Positions 23,762 to 32,256 of a DNA stretch of 64,000 nt are shown piece by piece. Position 1 is the first letter of the stretch. Every line of letters begins with the position of its first letter. Source of the DNA: an uncultured Collinsella sp. (lineage in GTDB: Bacteria > Actinomycetota > Coriobacteriia > Coriobacteriales > Coriobacteriaceae). Location of the stretch: positions 1-64,000 of the forward strand of contig UQKW01000002.1 in NCBI GenBank assembly GCA_900541885.1. The letters are read 5' to 3'. The translations under genes were made by a program, and so were the position numbers. The notes below the pieces were generated by a model, which saw nothing but the letters and a program-made list of their open reading frames with translations, was not told the origin of the DNA and did not search any database.

Positions 23762-26089
23762 ATGGCGGATTCTCAGATCCATGTCGCGCTGGCGGGTAAC
23801 CCCAACTGCGGCAAGACCACGCTTTTCAACCTGATCACCGGCGCCAACGGCTACGTTGGCAACTGGCCCGGCGTCACGGTTGAGAAAAAGGAAGCCAAGC
23901 TTCTGAGCGACAAGAACGTTACCATCACGGACCTCCCCGGCATCTACTCGCTTTCCCCCTACAGCCCCGAGGAGCAATGCTCGCGCGATTACCTCATGAG
24001 CGGCGAGCCCGATGTGGTCGTCCAGGTTGTCGATGCCACCAACCTCGAGCGCAACCTGTACCTGGCGCTTCAGGTTATCGAGACCGGCCTGCCCGTGGTT
24101 GTCGCCCTCAACATGGCCGACTTGGTCGAGAAGAACGGCGACAAGATCGACACGGACAAGCTCTCCAAGAAGCTCGGCTGCCCGGTCATGATGATCTCGG
24201 CCCTTAAGAATAAGGGTATCAAGGAGCTGTTCGAGCAGGTTAAGAAGTCCGCTGCTTCCAAGGGCCGGGTGCCGGAGCACAAGTTCGACTCCTCCATCGA
24301 GGACGTTCTGGCGCATATCGAGAATAACCTTCCGGCGAGCGTTCCCGCCAACAAGCGCCGCTACTACGCTGTCAAGCTGTTTGAGCGCGACGCGGACGCC
24401 TGCAAGCTCATCAACCTCACCAAGGAGAAGGCCGCTCGCGTGGAGGAGCTGGTCGCCCAGTGCGAGCAGGACTGCGACGACGATGCCGAGTCCATCATCA
24501 CCGGCGAGCGCTACGGCGTGATTGCCCACATCATTGACGAGTGCCTCACGAAGGCTCCGGCAAAGATGAGCACCTCCGAGAAGATCGACCGTGTGGTTAC
24601 CAACCGTATCCTGGGCCTGCCGATCTTTGTGGTCATCATGTTCTGCGTGTACTACATCGCCGTTTCCACCTTGGGCGGCACGGTGACCGACTTCACCAAC
24701 GACCAGCTCTTCGGTACCGACGGTTGGTATGTGCTCGGCCAGGGCCGCGACGCCTACGACGCGGCCGTCGAGGCTGCGGGTGACAATGCCGACTCGGTCG
24801 ACCCGGCACAGTACGGCCCCTATGTCCCGGGTATCACCACCATGGTGCACGACGCCCTCGTGGCGGGCGGCACCGAGGACGGTGGCCTGGTCGATTCGCT
24901 GGTCTGCGACGGTATCGTTGGCGGCCTGGGCGCCATCTTCGGCTTTGTGCCGCAGATGTTCCTGCTGTTCGTGATGCTGTCCTTCCTGGAGGACTGCGGC
25001 TACATGGCCCGCGTCGCCTTCATCATGGACCGCGTGTTCCGCCGCTTTGGCCTGTCCGGTAAGTCGTTCATCCCCATGCTCGTGTCCTCAGGCTGCGGCG
25101 TCCCCGGCGTCATGGCCACCAAGACCATCGAGAACGAGAAGGACCGCCGCATGACGGTCATGACCACCACGTTCATCCCCTGCGGCGCCAAGCTGCCGAT
25201 CATCGCCCTGCTCATGGGTTCCATCATCGGCGATTCTTCCACCACGGCCGCATGGATCAGCCCGCTTTTCTACTTCCTGGGCGTCTTTGCCGTCATCGCC
25301 TCGGGCCTCATGCTCAAGAAGACCAAGCTCTTCGCCGGCCGTCCGACCCCGTTTGTCATGGAGCTTCCTGCCTACCACTTCCCGGCGATCCGTTCCTGGG
25401 CGCTGCACGTGTGGGAGCGCTGCTGGGCCTTTATCAAGAAGGCCGGCACGGTCATCTTCGCGTCCACCGTCGTCGTTTGGTTCCTGTCCAACTTTGGTAG
25501 CTACAACGGTTCCTTTGGTTTCCTGCCTGCGATGGACGGCATCCCCGAGGAGTTCATGGACTACTCCGTGCTTGCCATGCTTGGCAACCTGGTCGCTTGG
25601 ATCTTCGCCCCGCTCGGCTTTAGCACCTGGCAGGCCACCGCGCTGACCGTCTCGGGTCTCGTCGCCAAGGAGAACGTCGTCGCCACCGCCGGCTCGCTGC
25701 TGTCCGTCGCCGACGCGGGCGAGACCGACCCGAGCCTGTGGACCGCGTTTGCCGGCATGTTCCCCACCATGGGCGCTTGCGTTGCCTTCGGCGCCTTCAA
25801 CCTGCTGTGCGCTCCGTGCTTTGCCGCCATTGGCACCATCCGCAACCAGATGGATTCCGGCAAGTGGACTGCGATCGCCATCGGTTACGAGTGCGCCTTC
25901 GCTTGGGTGATCGGCCTGTTCATCAACCAGTTCTACAACTTGCTTGTTCTTGGCCAGTTTGGTATCTGGACGATTGTGGCCATCGTGCTGCTGGTTGCGA
26001 TGCTCTTCCAGATCTTCCGTCCCATGCCCAAGCATGCATGGACCGACGAGGACGAGACCAACACTGCTTCCGCCGCAGTTTCCGCTTAA
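23762..26089 (+). CDS. feoB: FeoB ferrous iron transporter
   Basis: A 775-residue membrane protein that imports ferrous iron. The N-terminal G domain has the P-loop GNPNCGKTTLFNLITG, switch segment GNWPGVTVEKKE, DLPGIYSLSPYSPEEQ and the NMAD guanine-specificity motif. A FeoB GDI-like spacer follows, then about eight to ten membrane helices with two Gate motifs: SSGCGVPGVMATKTIENEKD in the first and APCFAAIGTIRNQM in the second. The C-terminus is short and hydrophilic. Its start ATG follows AAGAAGG. It shares its operon with two feoA genes and perhaps the small downstream Cys-rich gene. Confidence 0.96.
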   Translation: MADSQIHVALAGNPNCGKTTLFNLITGANGYVGNWPGVTVEKKEAKLLSDKNVTITDLPGIYSLSPYSPEEQCSRDYLMSGEPDVVVQVVDATNLERNLYLALQVIETGLPVVVALNMADLVEKNGDKIDTDKLSKKLGCPVMMISALKNKGIKELFEQVKKSAASKGRVPEHKFDSSIEDVLAHIENNLPASVPANKRRYYAVKLFERDADACKLINLTKEKAARVEELVAQCEQDCDDDAESIITGERYGVIAHIIDECLTKAPAKMSTSEKIDRVVTNRILGLPIFVVIMFCVYYIAVSTLGGTVTDFTNDQLFGTDGWYVLGQGRDAYDAAVEAAGDNADSVDPAQYGPYVPGITTMVHDALVAGGTEDGGLVDSLVCDGIVGGLGAIFGFVPQMFLLFVMLSFLEDCGYMARVAFIMDRVFRRFGLSGKSFIPMLVSSGCGVPGVMATKTIENEKDRRMTVMTTTFIPCGAKLPIIALLMGSIIGDSSTTAAWISPLFYFLGVFAVIASGLMLKKTKLFAGRPTPFVMELPAYHFPAIRSWALHVWERCWAFIKKAGTVIFASTVVVWFLSNFGSYNGSFGFLPAMDGIPEEFMDYSVLAMLGNLVAWIFAPLGFSTWQATALTVSGLVAKENVVATAGSLLSVADAGETDPSLWTAFAGMFPTMGACVAFGAFNLLCAPCFAAIGTIRNQMDSGKWTAIAIGYECAFAWVIGLFINQFYNLLVLGQFGIWTIVAIVLLVAMLFQIFRPMPKHAWTDEDETNTASAAVSA

Positions 26090-26118
26090 GTCCGAATAAG
26101 GATTAACCCCTTTCCACG

Positions 26119-26151
26119 AGCCCGGGTGTCCCAGCGACACTCGGGCTTTTT
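26119..26151 (+). terminator. feoB terminator
   Basis: AGCCCGGGTGTC (26119-26130) pairs with GACACTCGGGCT (26136-26147) with one wobble, followed by TTTT. Confidence 0.88.
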
Positions 26152-26263
26152 GGTGGGGGAGATATGGCGTTTGCGCAGATAAAACCGACCAAAATAAACC
26201 GTCCCTATTTGGTAGGTGGAGAATGGGGTAAAGTAAGTGATGGTTAACTAGAGGAGGCTTGCT

Positions 26264-26464
26264 ATGGCACCTATCGATATTGTTGTACTGGCTGTTATCG
26301 GCGTTGCGTTTGTCGCGGTATGCGTGCGCATCTACCGCAAGGGCACCTGTGCCGACTGCGCTCAGGGCGGCGTTTGCACGGGGCATTGCTCCAACAAAAA
26401 GACGTGCGCCGCACTTAAGGGCGTGGACAAAATTGCCGAAGACTTGGGCCGCGGTATCAAATAA
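26264..26464 (+). CDS. FeoB-associated Cys-rich membrane protein
   Basis: A 66-residue protein with one N-terminal membrane helix (IDIVVLAVIGVAFVAVCVRIY) minus its last residue, then a short cysteine-rich tail, GTCADCAQGGVCTGHCSNKK. Such small proteins are regularly encoded next to feoB in Firmicutes and Actinobacteria and may bind iron for the transporter. GAGGAGG lies upstream of the ATG. It is separated from feoB by a terminator, so it probably has its own promoter or is expressed by read-through. Confidence 0.82.
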   Translation: MAPIDIVVLAVIGVAFVAVCVRIYRKGTCADCAQGGVCTGHCSNKKTCAALKGVDKIAEDLGRGIK

Positions 26465-26478
26465 AGTCCAGACATCCA

Positions 26479-26513
26479 AGCGCCTCGCGAGCATCCGTTC
26501 GCGGGGCGCTTTG
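26479..26513 (+). terminator. Terminator after the Cys-rich gene
   Basis: AGCGCCTCGCGA (26479-26490) pairs with TCGCGGGGCGCT (26499-26510) with one wobble, followed by TTGCG. Confidence 0.65.
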
Positions 26514-26569
26514 CGCATTTGGGCGCGAGCGCGGCGAGTTGAAGAGTATTTTGGGGCCTCGTTAAATCA

Positions 26570-26642
26570 GTTGCGGTGAAATACGGACTGTTTTGGCTGT
26601 CAAAGGCCTTATCTACTCCGTATTCCACCGCAACTTTTTGTG
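26570..26642. repeat. Intergenic palindrome with CACCGCAACTTTTTGTG word
   Basis: Arms 26570-26587 and 26617-26634 pair over 18 bp with one mismatch, then TTTTT. The 17-base word at 26626-26642 recurs exactly at 34971-34987. On the plus strand it could act as a terminator; kdpE ends on the other strand just downstream. Confidence 0.7.
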
Positions 26643-26649
26643 GGGTGGG

Positions 26650-27354
26650 CTAGAGACGCTGCATGCGGTACCCGACACCCATGTGCGTCTGAATCATCTT
26701 GGGGTGAGAGGGGTCTGCCTCGATCTTCTTGCGCAGGGTGCGCATGAACACGCGCAGGCTCGCCAGATCGCTGTCCCAGCTCGTGCCCCATATCTCGCGG
26801 GTGATGAAGGTGTGGGTGAGCACCTTGTCGACGTTTTTCGCCAGAAGGACGAGCAATTTATACTCGGTTGGGGTGAGCGAGAGCTCGCGCCCGTCTTTCG
26901 TCGCGTATCCCGCGGCGTAGTCGATATGCAGCGGACCGTTGTCGAACGTGCTCGCTTCTGTCGACTCGCTCGACGCCATCGAGGAGCGCCTCAAATTCGC
27001 GCGGACGCGCGCGAGCAACTCATCCACAGAAAAGGGCTTGGTGAGGTAGTCGTCTGCCCCTGCGTCAAGTGCTGCAATCTTGTCGGAATCTTCGGTGCGC
27101 GCCGAAATGACGATAATGGGGACTGCCGACCAGCTTCGGATCTTCGTGATGACCTCGATGCCGTCAATGTCGGGAAGGCCTAGGTCGAGCATGATGAGGC
27201 TGGGACCGTGCGACACCGCATCCATGATGGCGGCCTGGCCGTTGCAAACCTTGCTCACGACATAGCCGTGGAGGTCAAGCGCGGTCGAAACGAGGTTTTG
27301 AACGGTCAGGTCATCTTCGACCAGAAGGATGCGTGGCTTAGCGGCATTATTCAT
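26650..27354 (-). CDS. kdpE: KdpE response regulator
   Basis: A 234-residue OmpR/PhoB-family regulator of the potassium-responsive Kdp system. The receiver domain (residues 1-120) has the acidic pair VEDD, the phosphorylation aspartate in IMLDLGLPDIDG, and the lysine in DDYLTKPF. The C-terminal winged helix ends with FMRTLRKKIEADP and HMGVGYRM. Its start overlaps the kdpD stop by eight bases, ATGAATAA, which indicates translational coupling. It should activate kdpFABC, transcribed divergently upstream of kdpD. Confidence 0.95.
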   Translation of the reverse strand: MNNAAKPRILLVEDDLTVQNLVSTALDLHGYVVSKVCNGQAAIMDAVSHGPSLIMLDLGLPDIDGIEVITKIRSWSAVPIIVISARTEDSDKIAALDAGADDYLTKPFSVDELLARVRANLRRSSMASSESTEASTFDNGPLHIDYAAGYATKDGRELSLTPTEYKLLVLLAKNVDKVLTHTFITREIWGTSWDSDLASLRVFMRTLRKKIEADPSHPKMIQTHMGVGYRMQRL

Positions 27355-30082
27355 GAATCTCGATCTCCTCGGCGGGCAGGGTAAAACGGAAGACGGCCCC
27401 ATGGGGGTGGTTGTCGCGAACTTCGATGACGCCGCCATGCGCCTCCACGATGGAGCGGCAGAGCGACAGCCCAAGGCCGATGCTTCGACGCGAATCCACG
27501 GGCCGCGTATTGCCTGAGGTAAAGAAGCGCTCAAAGATATGAGGCTTGTCGCAGTCTGCCACACCCGGCCCATCGTCTGCGACGTCCACCACGACAAACG
27601 CACCCTCGCGACGTGCGCTGATGGCGACAGTCGAGTCCTCGGGCGTGTATTTGAAGGCGTTCATGATGAGATTCGTAAGCACCTGCATGATGAGATGGAC
27701 GTCGATGCGTACCAGCAGGATGTCGTCAGTGTGCTCGATGGTGACGGCACGTCCATGCGATGCTTGGGCGACATGGCTGAGGGCGGCCTCGATGACCTCG
27801 TCGATGAGCTCGGATGTTAAGTTGAGGCGAATGGTGCCGTCCTCGACGCGTGTGATGGCGAGGAGGTTCTCCACGGTATCGATAAGCCAGAGGGAATCGT
27901 CGTAGATGGCATCGGCGAGATCGCAGCGTTGTTCGAGGCTGAGCTTCTCGTCGCTCTTCCGAAGGATTGCCGCAGATCCGGATATAGCCGTGAGGGGTGT
28001 CCTCAAATCGTGGCCGATGGAGCGCAAAAGGTTGGCGCGCAGCTGCTCGTTTTTCGCCAAGACCGCAGCCTCTTCGCGCTCTTGCGCCGCCTGGTCGCTT
28101 TCGAGCGCCAAGGCGCATTCACCTACGATAGATAGGACGATCGAATGCTCGAAGGCTTCGATCTCGTGCCCCTCCAGGGCGATGCCGATGACACCGAATA
28201 CCTTGTCGCCGGTGCGAACCGCGAGGTAGAGACAGTGCGCCTCAGGCAGGGTCCGCGTGCTTGCGCCCGCGCGCTTGTTGTTGGTGTAGGTCCAGGTTGC
28301 AACGGCGCGCTCGTAGTCGGTGAGCAGCGACGCGGATCGGTTTTCGGTGCCAGCGGACTCATAGAGCGCCTTGCCGAGCGTGCCATGTTCAGCGGCATAG
28401 AAGACCACGTCGAGTTTTAGCAGTTTGATGAGTTGGTTCATGGTGACGCGGGCGCACTCCTCCGCGCTATGGGCTTGCTGCAAGAGCTGGTTCGTTTCGA
28501 GGAGTACGCGCGTTTTGAATGCGTTCTCGGCGGAGGTACGGGCGTTGTCGGCGATGCGCGCAGTTAACTCGCCGGCGACCATAGCGGTAGCGAACATGAT
28601 GCCGAACGTGACCAGATAGCTTCGGTCGTAGCTGGCGAGCGAAAACAGAGGCGTGACGAAGCAGAAGTTGTAAAGCACTACAGAGAGCACGCTCGATACG
28701 ATCGTGCAGATACGCCCCGTCGTGGTGACGGCGGTCAGCAGGGCCGTGAGGATATAGAGGGATATGATGCTGGAATCGGCAAATCCCAGATGGCGGAAAG
28801 CCGTGCCGATCGCCGTGGCGACAAGAGAGAGGGCCAACGTGCGAAGCGCGTCTCGGCTGCTGGGCGGCTGCAGGGCGAGCGCACGGCGGTGTCCTTTGGG
28901 CCGGGAGGGCGGAGTCGACTGGTCTGGAATGATGTAAATGTCGAGGTTCGGGGCGAATGTTATGAGCTGTTCTACGAGAGACTTACGGCCGAAGAGGGCC
29001 TGACGGACGCTGCTGCGCTCGCCCGTGCGCCCCATGACGATCTTCGAAATACCCGACAGGCGTGCGAACTCGGAGATCTGAAACGCGATGTCGTCGCCAT
29101 AGACGGTTTCCATATGTGCTCCGAGCTGCTCGGCTAGGGCGATATTGGCTGCAAGCTTGGCGCGCTCATTATCGCTCATGGCTTGCGTGCGTGGGCTCTC
29201 TACGAACAGGGCGACGAGCTCGCTGTGAAACGCTTTCGCCATGCGTGCGGCGGCACGGACAATGCGGGGATTGGTCGGCGCCGGGGAGACACAGACTAAG
29301 ATACGCTCCCTGGTGTAGTAGTCACGGTTTCCCAGCACGCGTGCGGCGTCTGTGAGGCGGCCGGTGCGATCGGCGCAGCGGCGCAGCGCGATTTCTCGGA
29401 GTGCGGTGAGGTTCTCGACGGTAAAAAAATGCTGTTGCGCTCGGTCGGCTTGCGCGGGACGGTAGACGAGGCCGGCGCGAAGGCGCTCAAGTAGGTCTTC
29501 GGGCTCTATGTCGACGAGCTCGACCTGGTCGGCATCATCGAAGATACGGTCGGGGATTCGTTCGCTCACGACAACGCCGGTGATGGATGCAACCATGTCG
29601 TTTAGGCTCTCGATATGCTGAACGTTCACGGTCGTATAGACGTCGATGCCCGCATGTAGAAGTTCCTCGACGTCTCGATAGCGTTTGTCGTGGCGAGACC
29701 CCGGCGCATTCGTATGGGCGAGCTCGTCGACAAGGATGAGCTGAGGGGCGCGTTCGATAGCCGCATCTAGATCGAACTCGCTGAGCACAATGTCGTTGTG
29801 CTCGATGAGTTTACAGGGTACGTTCTCAAGCCCTTGTGCAAGATGGGCAGTTGCCGGACGTTCGTGCGGCTCGATGTATCCCGCGACGACGTCGACACCT
29901 CGCCGCTTGGCGGCGTGGGCGGCTTGAAGCATCGCATAGGTTTTGCCTGCGCCAGCAGCGTAGCCAAAGAAAATCTTGAGGTGTCCCCGGCTGGTTCGAG
30001 CGTCATCGGCGACCTCGTCTTTCTCAATTGCCTTGAGGATGAGGTCTGGATTGACGCGAGTGTCCGATGCGTCGCGCTGCAT
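27347..30082 (-). CDS. kdpD: KdpD sensor histidine kinase
   Basis: A 911-residue membrane kinase sensing potassium limitation. Order: N-terminal KdpD domain with Walker A GYAAGAGKTYAML and DELAHTNAPGSRH, a universal-stress-protein-like domain, four membrane helices (roughly residues 395-500), a GAF-like domain, the phosphoacceptor segment SIGHDLRTPLTAISGSA, and an HATPase domain with GLGLSLCRSIVEAHGG. The ATG at 30082 has AGAAAGG upstream. Another in-frame start 18 codons earlier is possible but unconserved. It overlaps kdpE and is divergent from kdpFABC. Confidence 0.95.
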   Translation of the reverse strand: MQRDASDTRVNPDLILKAIEKDEVADDARTSRGHLKIFFGYAAGAGKTYAMLQAAHAAKRRGVDVVAGYIEPHERPATAHLAQGLENVPCKLIEHNDIVLSEFDLDAAIERAPQLILVDELAHTNAPGSRHDKRYRDVEELLHAGIDVYTTVNVQHIESLNDMVASITGVVVSERIPDRIFDDADQVELVDIEPEDLLERLRAGLVYRPAQADRAQQHFFTVENLTALREIALRRCADRTGRLTDAARVLGNRDYYTRERILVCVSPAPTNPRIVRAAARMAKAFHSELVALFVESPRTQAMSDNERAKLAANIALAEQLGAHMETVYGDDIAFQISEFARLSGISKIVMGRTGERSSVRQALFGRKSLVEQLITFAPNLDIYIIPDQSTPPSRPKGHRRALALQPPSSRDALRTLALSLVATAIGTAFRHLGFADSSIISLYILTALLTAVTTTGRICTIVSSVLSVVLYNFCFVTPLFSLASYDRSYLVTFGIMFATAMVAGELTARIADNARTSAENAFKTRVLLETNQLLQQAHSAEECARVTMNQLIKLLKLDVVFYAAEHGTLGKALYESAGTENRSASLLTDYERAVATWTYTNNKRAGASTRTLPEAHCLYLAVRTGDKVFGVIGIALEGHEIEAFEHSIVLSIVGECALALESDQAAQEREEAAVLAKNEQLRANLLRSIGHDLRTPLTAISGSAAILRKSDEKLSLEQRCDLADAIYDDSLWLIDTVENLLAITRVEDGTIRLNLTSELIDEVIEAALSHVAQASHGRAVTIEHTDDILLVRIDVHLIMQVLTNLIMNAFKYTPEDSTVAISARREGAFVVVDVADDGPGVADCDKPHIFERFFTSGNTRPVDSRRSIGLGLSLCRSIVEAHGGVIEVRDNHPHGAVFRFTLPAEEIEIHE

Positions 30083-30194
30083 AGCGTAGCCTTTCTGAAG
30101 CGTTGTCCATGCGTGCATACGCGGTGAGGAAGCCACTGTATGCTCGCGAAGGTCGAGTATAGGCGCACTGCAGCCGCAATAGTGCTTTCTACCT

Positions 30195-30212
30195 GCATCT
30201 TTACGGCATCTT
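30195..30212. promoter_or_regulatory. Candidate KdpE site (11-bp direct repeat)
   Basis: GCATCTT occurs at 30195-30201 and 30206-30212, one helical turn apart, as expected for tandem binding of an OmpR/PhoB-family regulator. It is in the kdpD/kdpF divergent region. Confidence 0.4.
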
Positions 30213-30253
30213 AAGGACGTGAGCCCCGGCCCTCATGCCTCTTTAATCCCTAG

Positions 30254-30306
30254 AAGCGTTTACTGTCCCCAGACGCTTGCGAGAACAGGCGTCCGAGACA
30301 TCGGAC
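30254..30306. other. Two small hairpins in the kdpFABC leader
   Basis: AAGCGT/ACGCTT (30254-30259 with 30273-30278) and GTCCGA-GACA-TCGGAC (30291-30306). No c-di-AMP (ydaO) or other known riboswitch pattern was recognised. Confidence 0.35.
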
Positions 30307-30327
30307 CGCGCGTGAAAGGGGCGGTAA

Positions 30328-30414
30328 ATGGACATCCTCATTCCCATCATCGGAGTCGTTTGCATTGGACTCTTTATCTATTACATCTACATTCTGATGA
30401 GGAGTGATTCGTAA
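30328..30414 (+). CDS. kdpF: KdpF, small Kdp subunit
   Basis: A 28-residue single-helix membrane peptide, MDILIPIIGVVCIGLFIYYI followed by an ILMRSDS-type tail. KdpF stabilises the KdpABC potassium pump in the membrane. GAAAGGGGCGG precedes the ATG, and the stop is three bases before kdpA, so it is the first gene of kdpFABC. Its size and position are exactly those of known kdpF genes. Confidence 0.85.
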   Translation: MDILIPIIGVVCIGLFIYYIYILMRSDS

Positions 30415-30417
30415 ACT

Positions 30418-32241
30418 ATGGACGCTGCAATTCAGTACATCTTGTACTTTGCCGTGCTCGTCGTCCTGGCCGTTCCGCTCGGTCGGTTCATGGCCCATAT
30501 CATGGATGGTGAGCATACGTTTCTGTCGCCTGTGATTGCTCCTGTGGAGCGTGGCGTCTATCGTCTGCTTCGCATCGACGCGGCAGAGCAGATGGGGTGT
30601 AGGCGCTATCTGGCGAGCGTGCTGGTCTTTTCGGGGATCGGCCTCGTGGCTCTTGTGGCACTCCAGGTGCTTCAGTCCTTCTTGCCAGGCAATCCCCAGC
30701 ACCTGCCGGGTGTGTCATGGGACTTGTCGTTCAATACGGCTGTTTCTTTCATAACCAACACTAACTGGCAATCCTATTCCGGTGAGACCACCCTGTCCTA
30801 CTTTGTGCAGTTCATGGGCCTCACCGTGCAAAACTTCTTGTCCGCCGGCACCGGTATTGCGGTCATGTTCGCGCTCATCCGCGGTTTCCGTCAGGTCAAG
30901 GAGCAGGGTTTGGGTTCCTTCTGGGTTGACCTCACCCGCACCGTTTTGTATGTGCTCATCCCGCTGAACCTCGTGTTCGGCATCTGCCTGGCTGCCGGTG
31001 GCGTTATCTCCAATTTTCAGCCGGCTCAGAAGGCTGAGCTCGTAGAGCCTGTCGCTGTCCAGCCTAATGCAGACGGCGGTTGGAGCGTCATCGACGGCGC
31101 CCAGATCGAGGGCGACACGGTCAAGGTTGACGGCAAGGTTGTCGAGGGCGCCCGCGTGGTCACCGAGCAGTTTTTGCCCCAGGGTCCTGCGGCCAGCCAG
31201 GTTGCCATCAAACAGTCCGGCACCAACGGCGGCGGCTTCTTTGGCGCGAACTCTGCGCATCCGTATGAGAATCCCAATGCCTTCACCAACATCATCGAGA
31301 TGACCAGCTTGCTGCTGATTCCGGTCGCCTGCTGCTTCACCTTCGGCATCGGTGTCAAGAATGCCAGGCAGGGCAAGGCCATCTTCGCGGCGATGCTTAT
31401 CCTGCTCGTGGTCTTTACCGGCATTATCGCCGTTAACGAGCATATGGGTACGCCGCAGCTGGCAGATGGTGACGCGGTTAACATCGAGATGACCGATGGC
31501 CAGGCGGGCGGCAACATGGAGGGCAAGGAGAGCCGCTTTGGCATCGCCTCCTCTTCCACCTGGTCCGCTTTCACGACGGCTGCTTCCAACGGCTCGGTCA
31601 ACTCCATGCACGACTCCTACACCCCGCTCGGCGGGTTTGTCCAGATGCTCCAGATAGCGCTGGGCGAGGTGGTGTTCGGCGGCGTGGGCTGCGGCCTGTA
31701 CGGCATGATCGGCTTCGCCATCCTCACGGTGTTTATCGCCGGCCTTATGGTCGGCCGCACGCCCGAGTTCCTGGGCAAGAAGATCGAGCCGACCGAGATG
31801 CGCTGGGCGGTGGTTCTGTGTCTCGCCACCCCGTTCGCCATTCTGGTGAGCTCCGCTATCGCCTGCATGGTGCCCGGTCTTGTCGACCAACTCAACAACG
31901 GCGGGGCGCATGGCTTCTCCGAGGTCCTGTACACCCTTACTTCGGCTGGCGGCAACAACGGCTCCTCATTTGCCGGCATGAACTGCAACATCCCGTGGAT
32001 CAACGTGCTGCTGGGTATCGAGATGCTGTTCGCGCGGTTCCTGCCGATTGCGGGCACGCTCGCCATCGCAGGTTCGCTGGCCGGGAAGGGCAAGGTCGCC
32101 GAGGGCGCCGGTACGCTTTCCACCACCAATGCCATGTTCGTGTTCCTGCTGGTATTCGTCGTTCTGCTGATTGGCGCCCTGAGCTTCCTCCCGGCGTTGG
32201 CGCTTGGTCCCGTTGCCGAATTCTTCCAGATGGTTGCGTAA
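30418..32241 (+). CDS. kdpA: KdpA, potassium-channel subunit of the Kdp ATPase
   Basis: A 607-residue membrane protein with about ten helices and four selectivity-filter-like loops. Recognisable loops include TNTNWQSYSGE, QSGTNGGGFFGANSAHPYENP without its last residue, and LTSAGGNNGSSFAG. It binds and selects potassium for the high-affinity pump. It is longer than the 557-residue Escherichia coli protein; the extra residues are mainly in the extracytoplasmic part near 200-260 and 340-380. It follows kdpF by three bases. Confidence 0.96.
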   Translation: MDAAIQYILYFAVLVVLAVPLGRFMAHIMDGEHTFLSPVIAPVERGVYRLLRIDAAEQMGCRRYLASVLVFSGIGLVALVALQVLQSFLPGNPQHLPGVSWDLSFNTAVSFITNTNWQSYSGETTLSYFVQFMGLTVQNFLSAGTGIAVMFALIRGFRQVKEQGLGSFWVDLTRTVLYVLIPLNLVFGICLAAGGVISNFQPAQKAELVEPVAVQPNADGGWSVIDGAQIEGDTVKVDGKVVEGARVVTEQFLPQGPAASQVAIKQSGTNGGGFFGANSAHPYENPNAFTNIIEMTSLLLIPVACCFTFGIGVKNARQGKAIFAAMLILLVVFTGIIAVNEHMGTPQLADGDAVNIEMTDGQAGGNMEGKESRFGIASSSTWSAFTTAASNGSVNSMHDSYTPLGGFVQMLQIALGEVVFGGVGCGLYGMIGFAILTVFIAGLMVGRTPEFLGKKIEPTEMRWAVVLCLATPFAILVSSAIACMVPGLVDQLNNGGAHGFSEVLYTLTSAGGNNGSSFAGMNCNIPWINVLLGIEMLFARFLPIAGTLAIAGSLAGKGKVAEGAGTLSTTNAMFVFLLVFVVLLIGALSFLPALALGPVAEFFQMVA

Positions 32242-32256
32242 AGGAGTCGCAGATTT

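Noticed and set aside
30083..30327. c-di-AMP (ydaO-type) riboswitch before kdpFABC
   Set aside because: The leader is short and lacks the conserved ydaO core; only two small hairpins are present.
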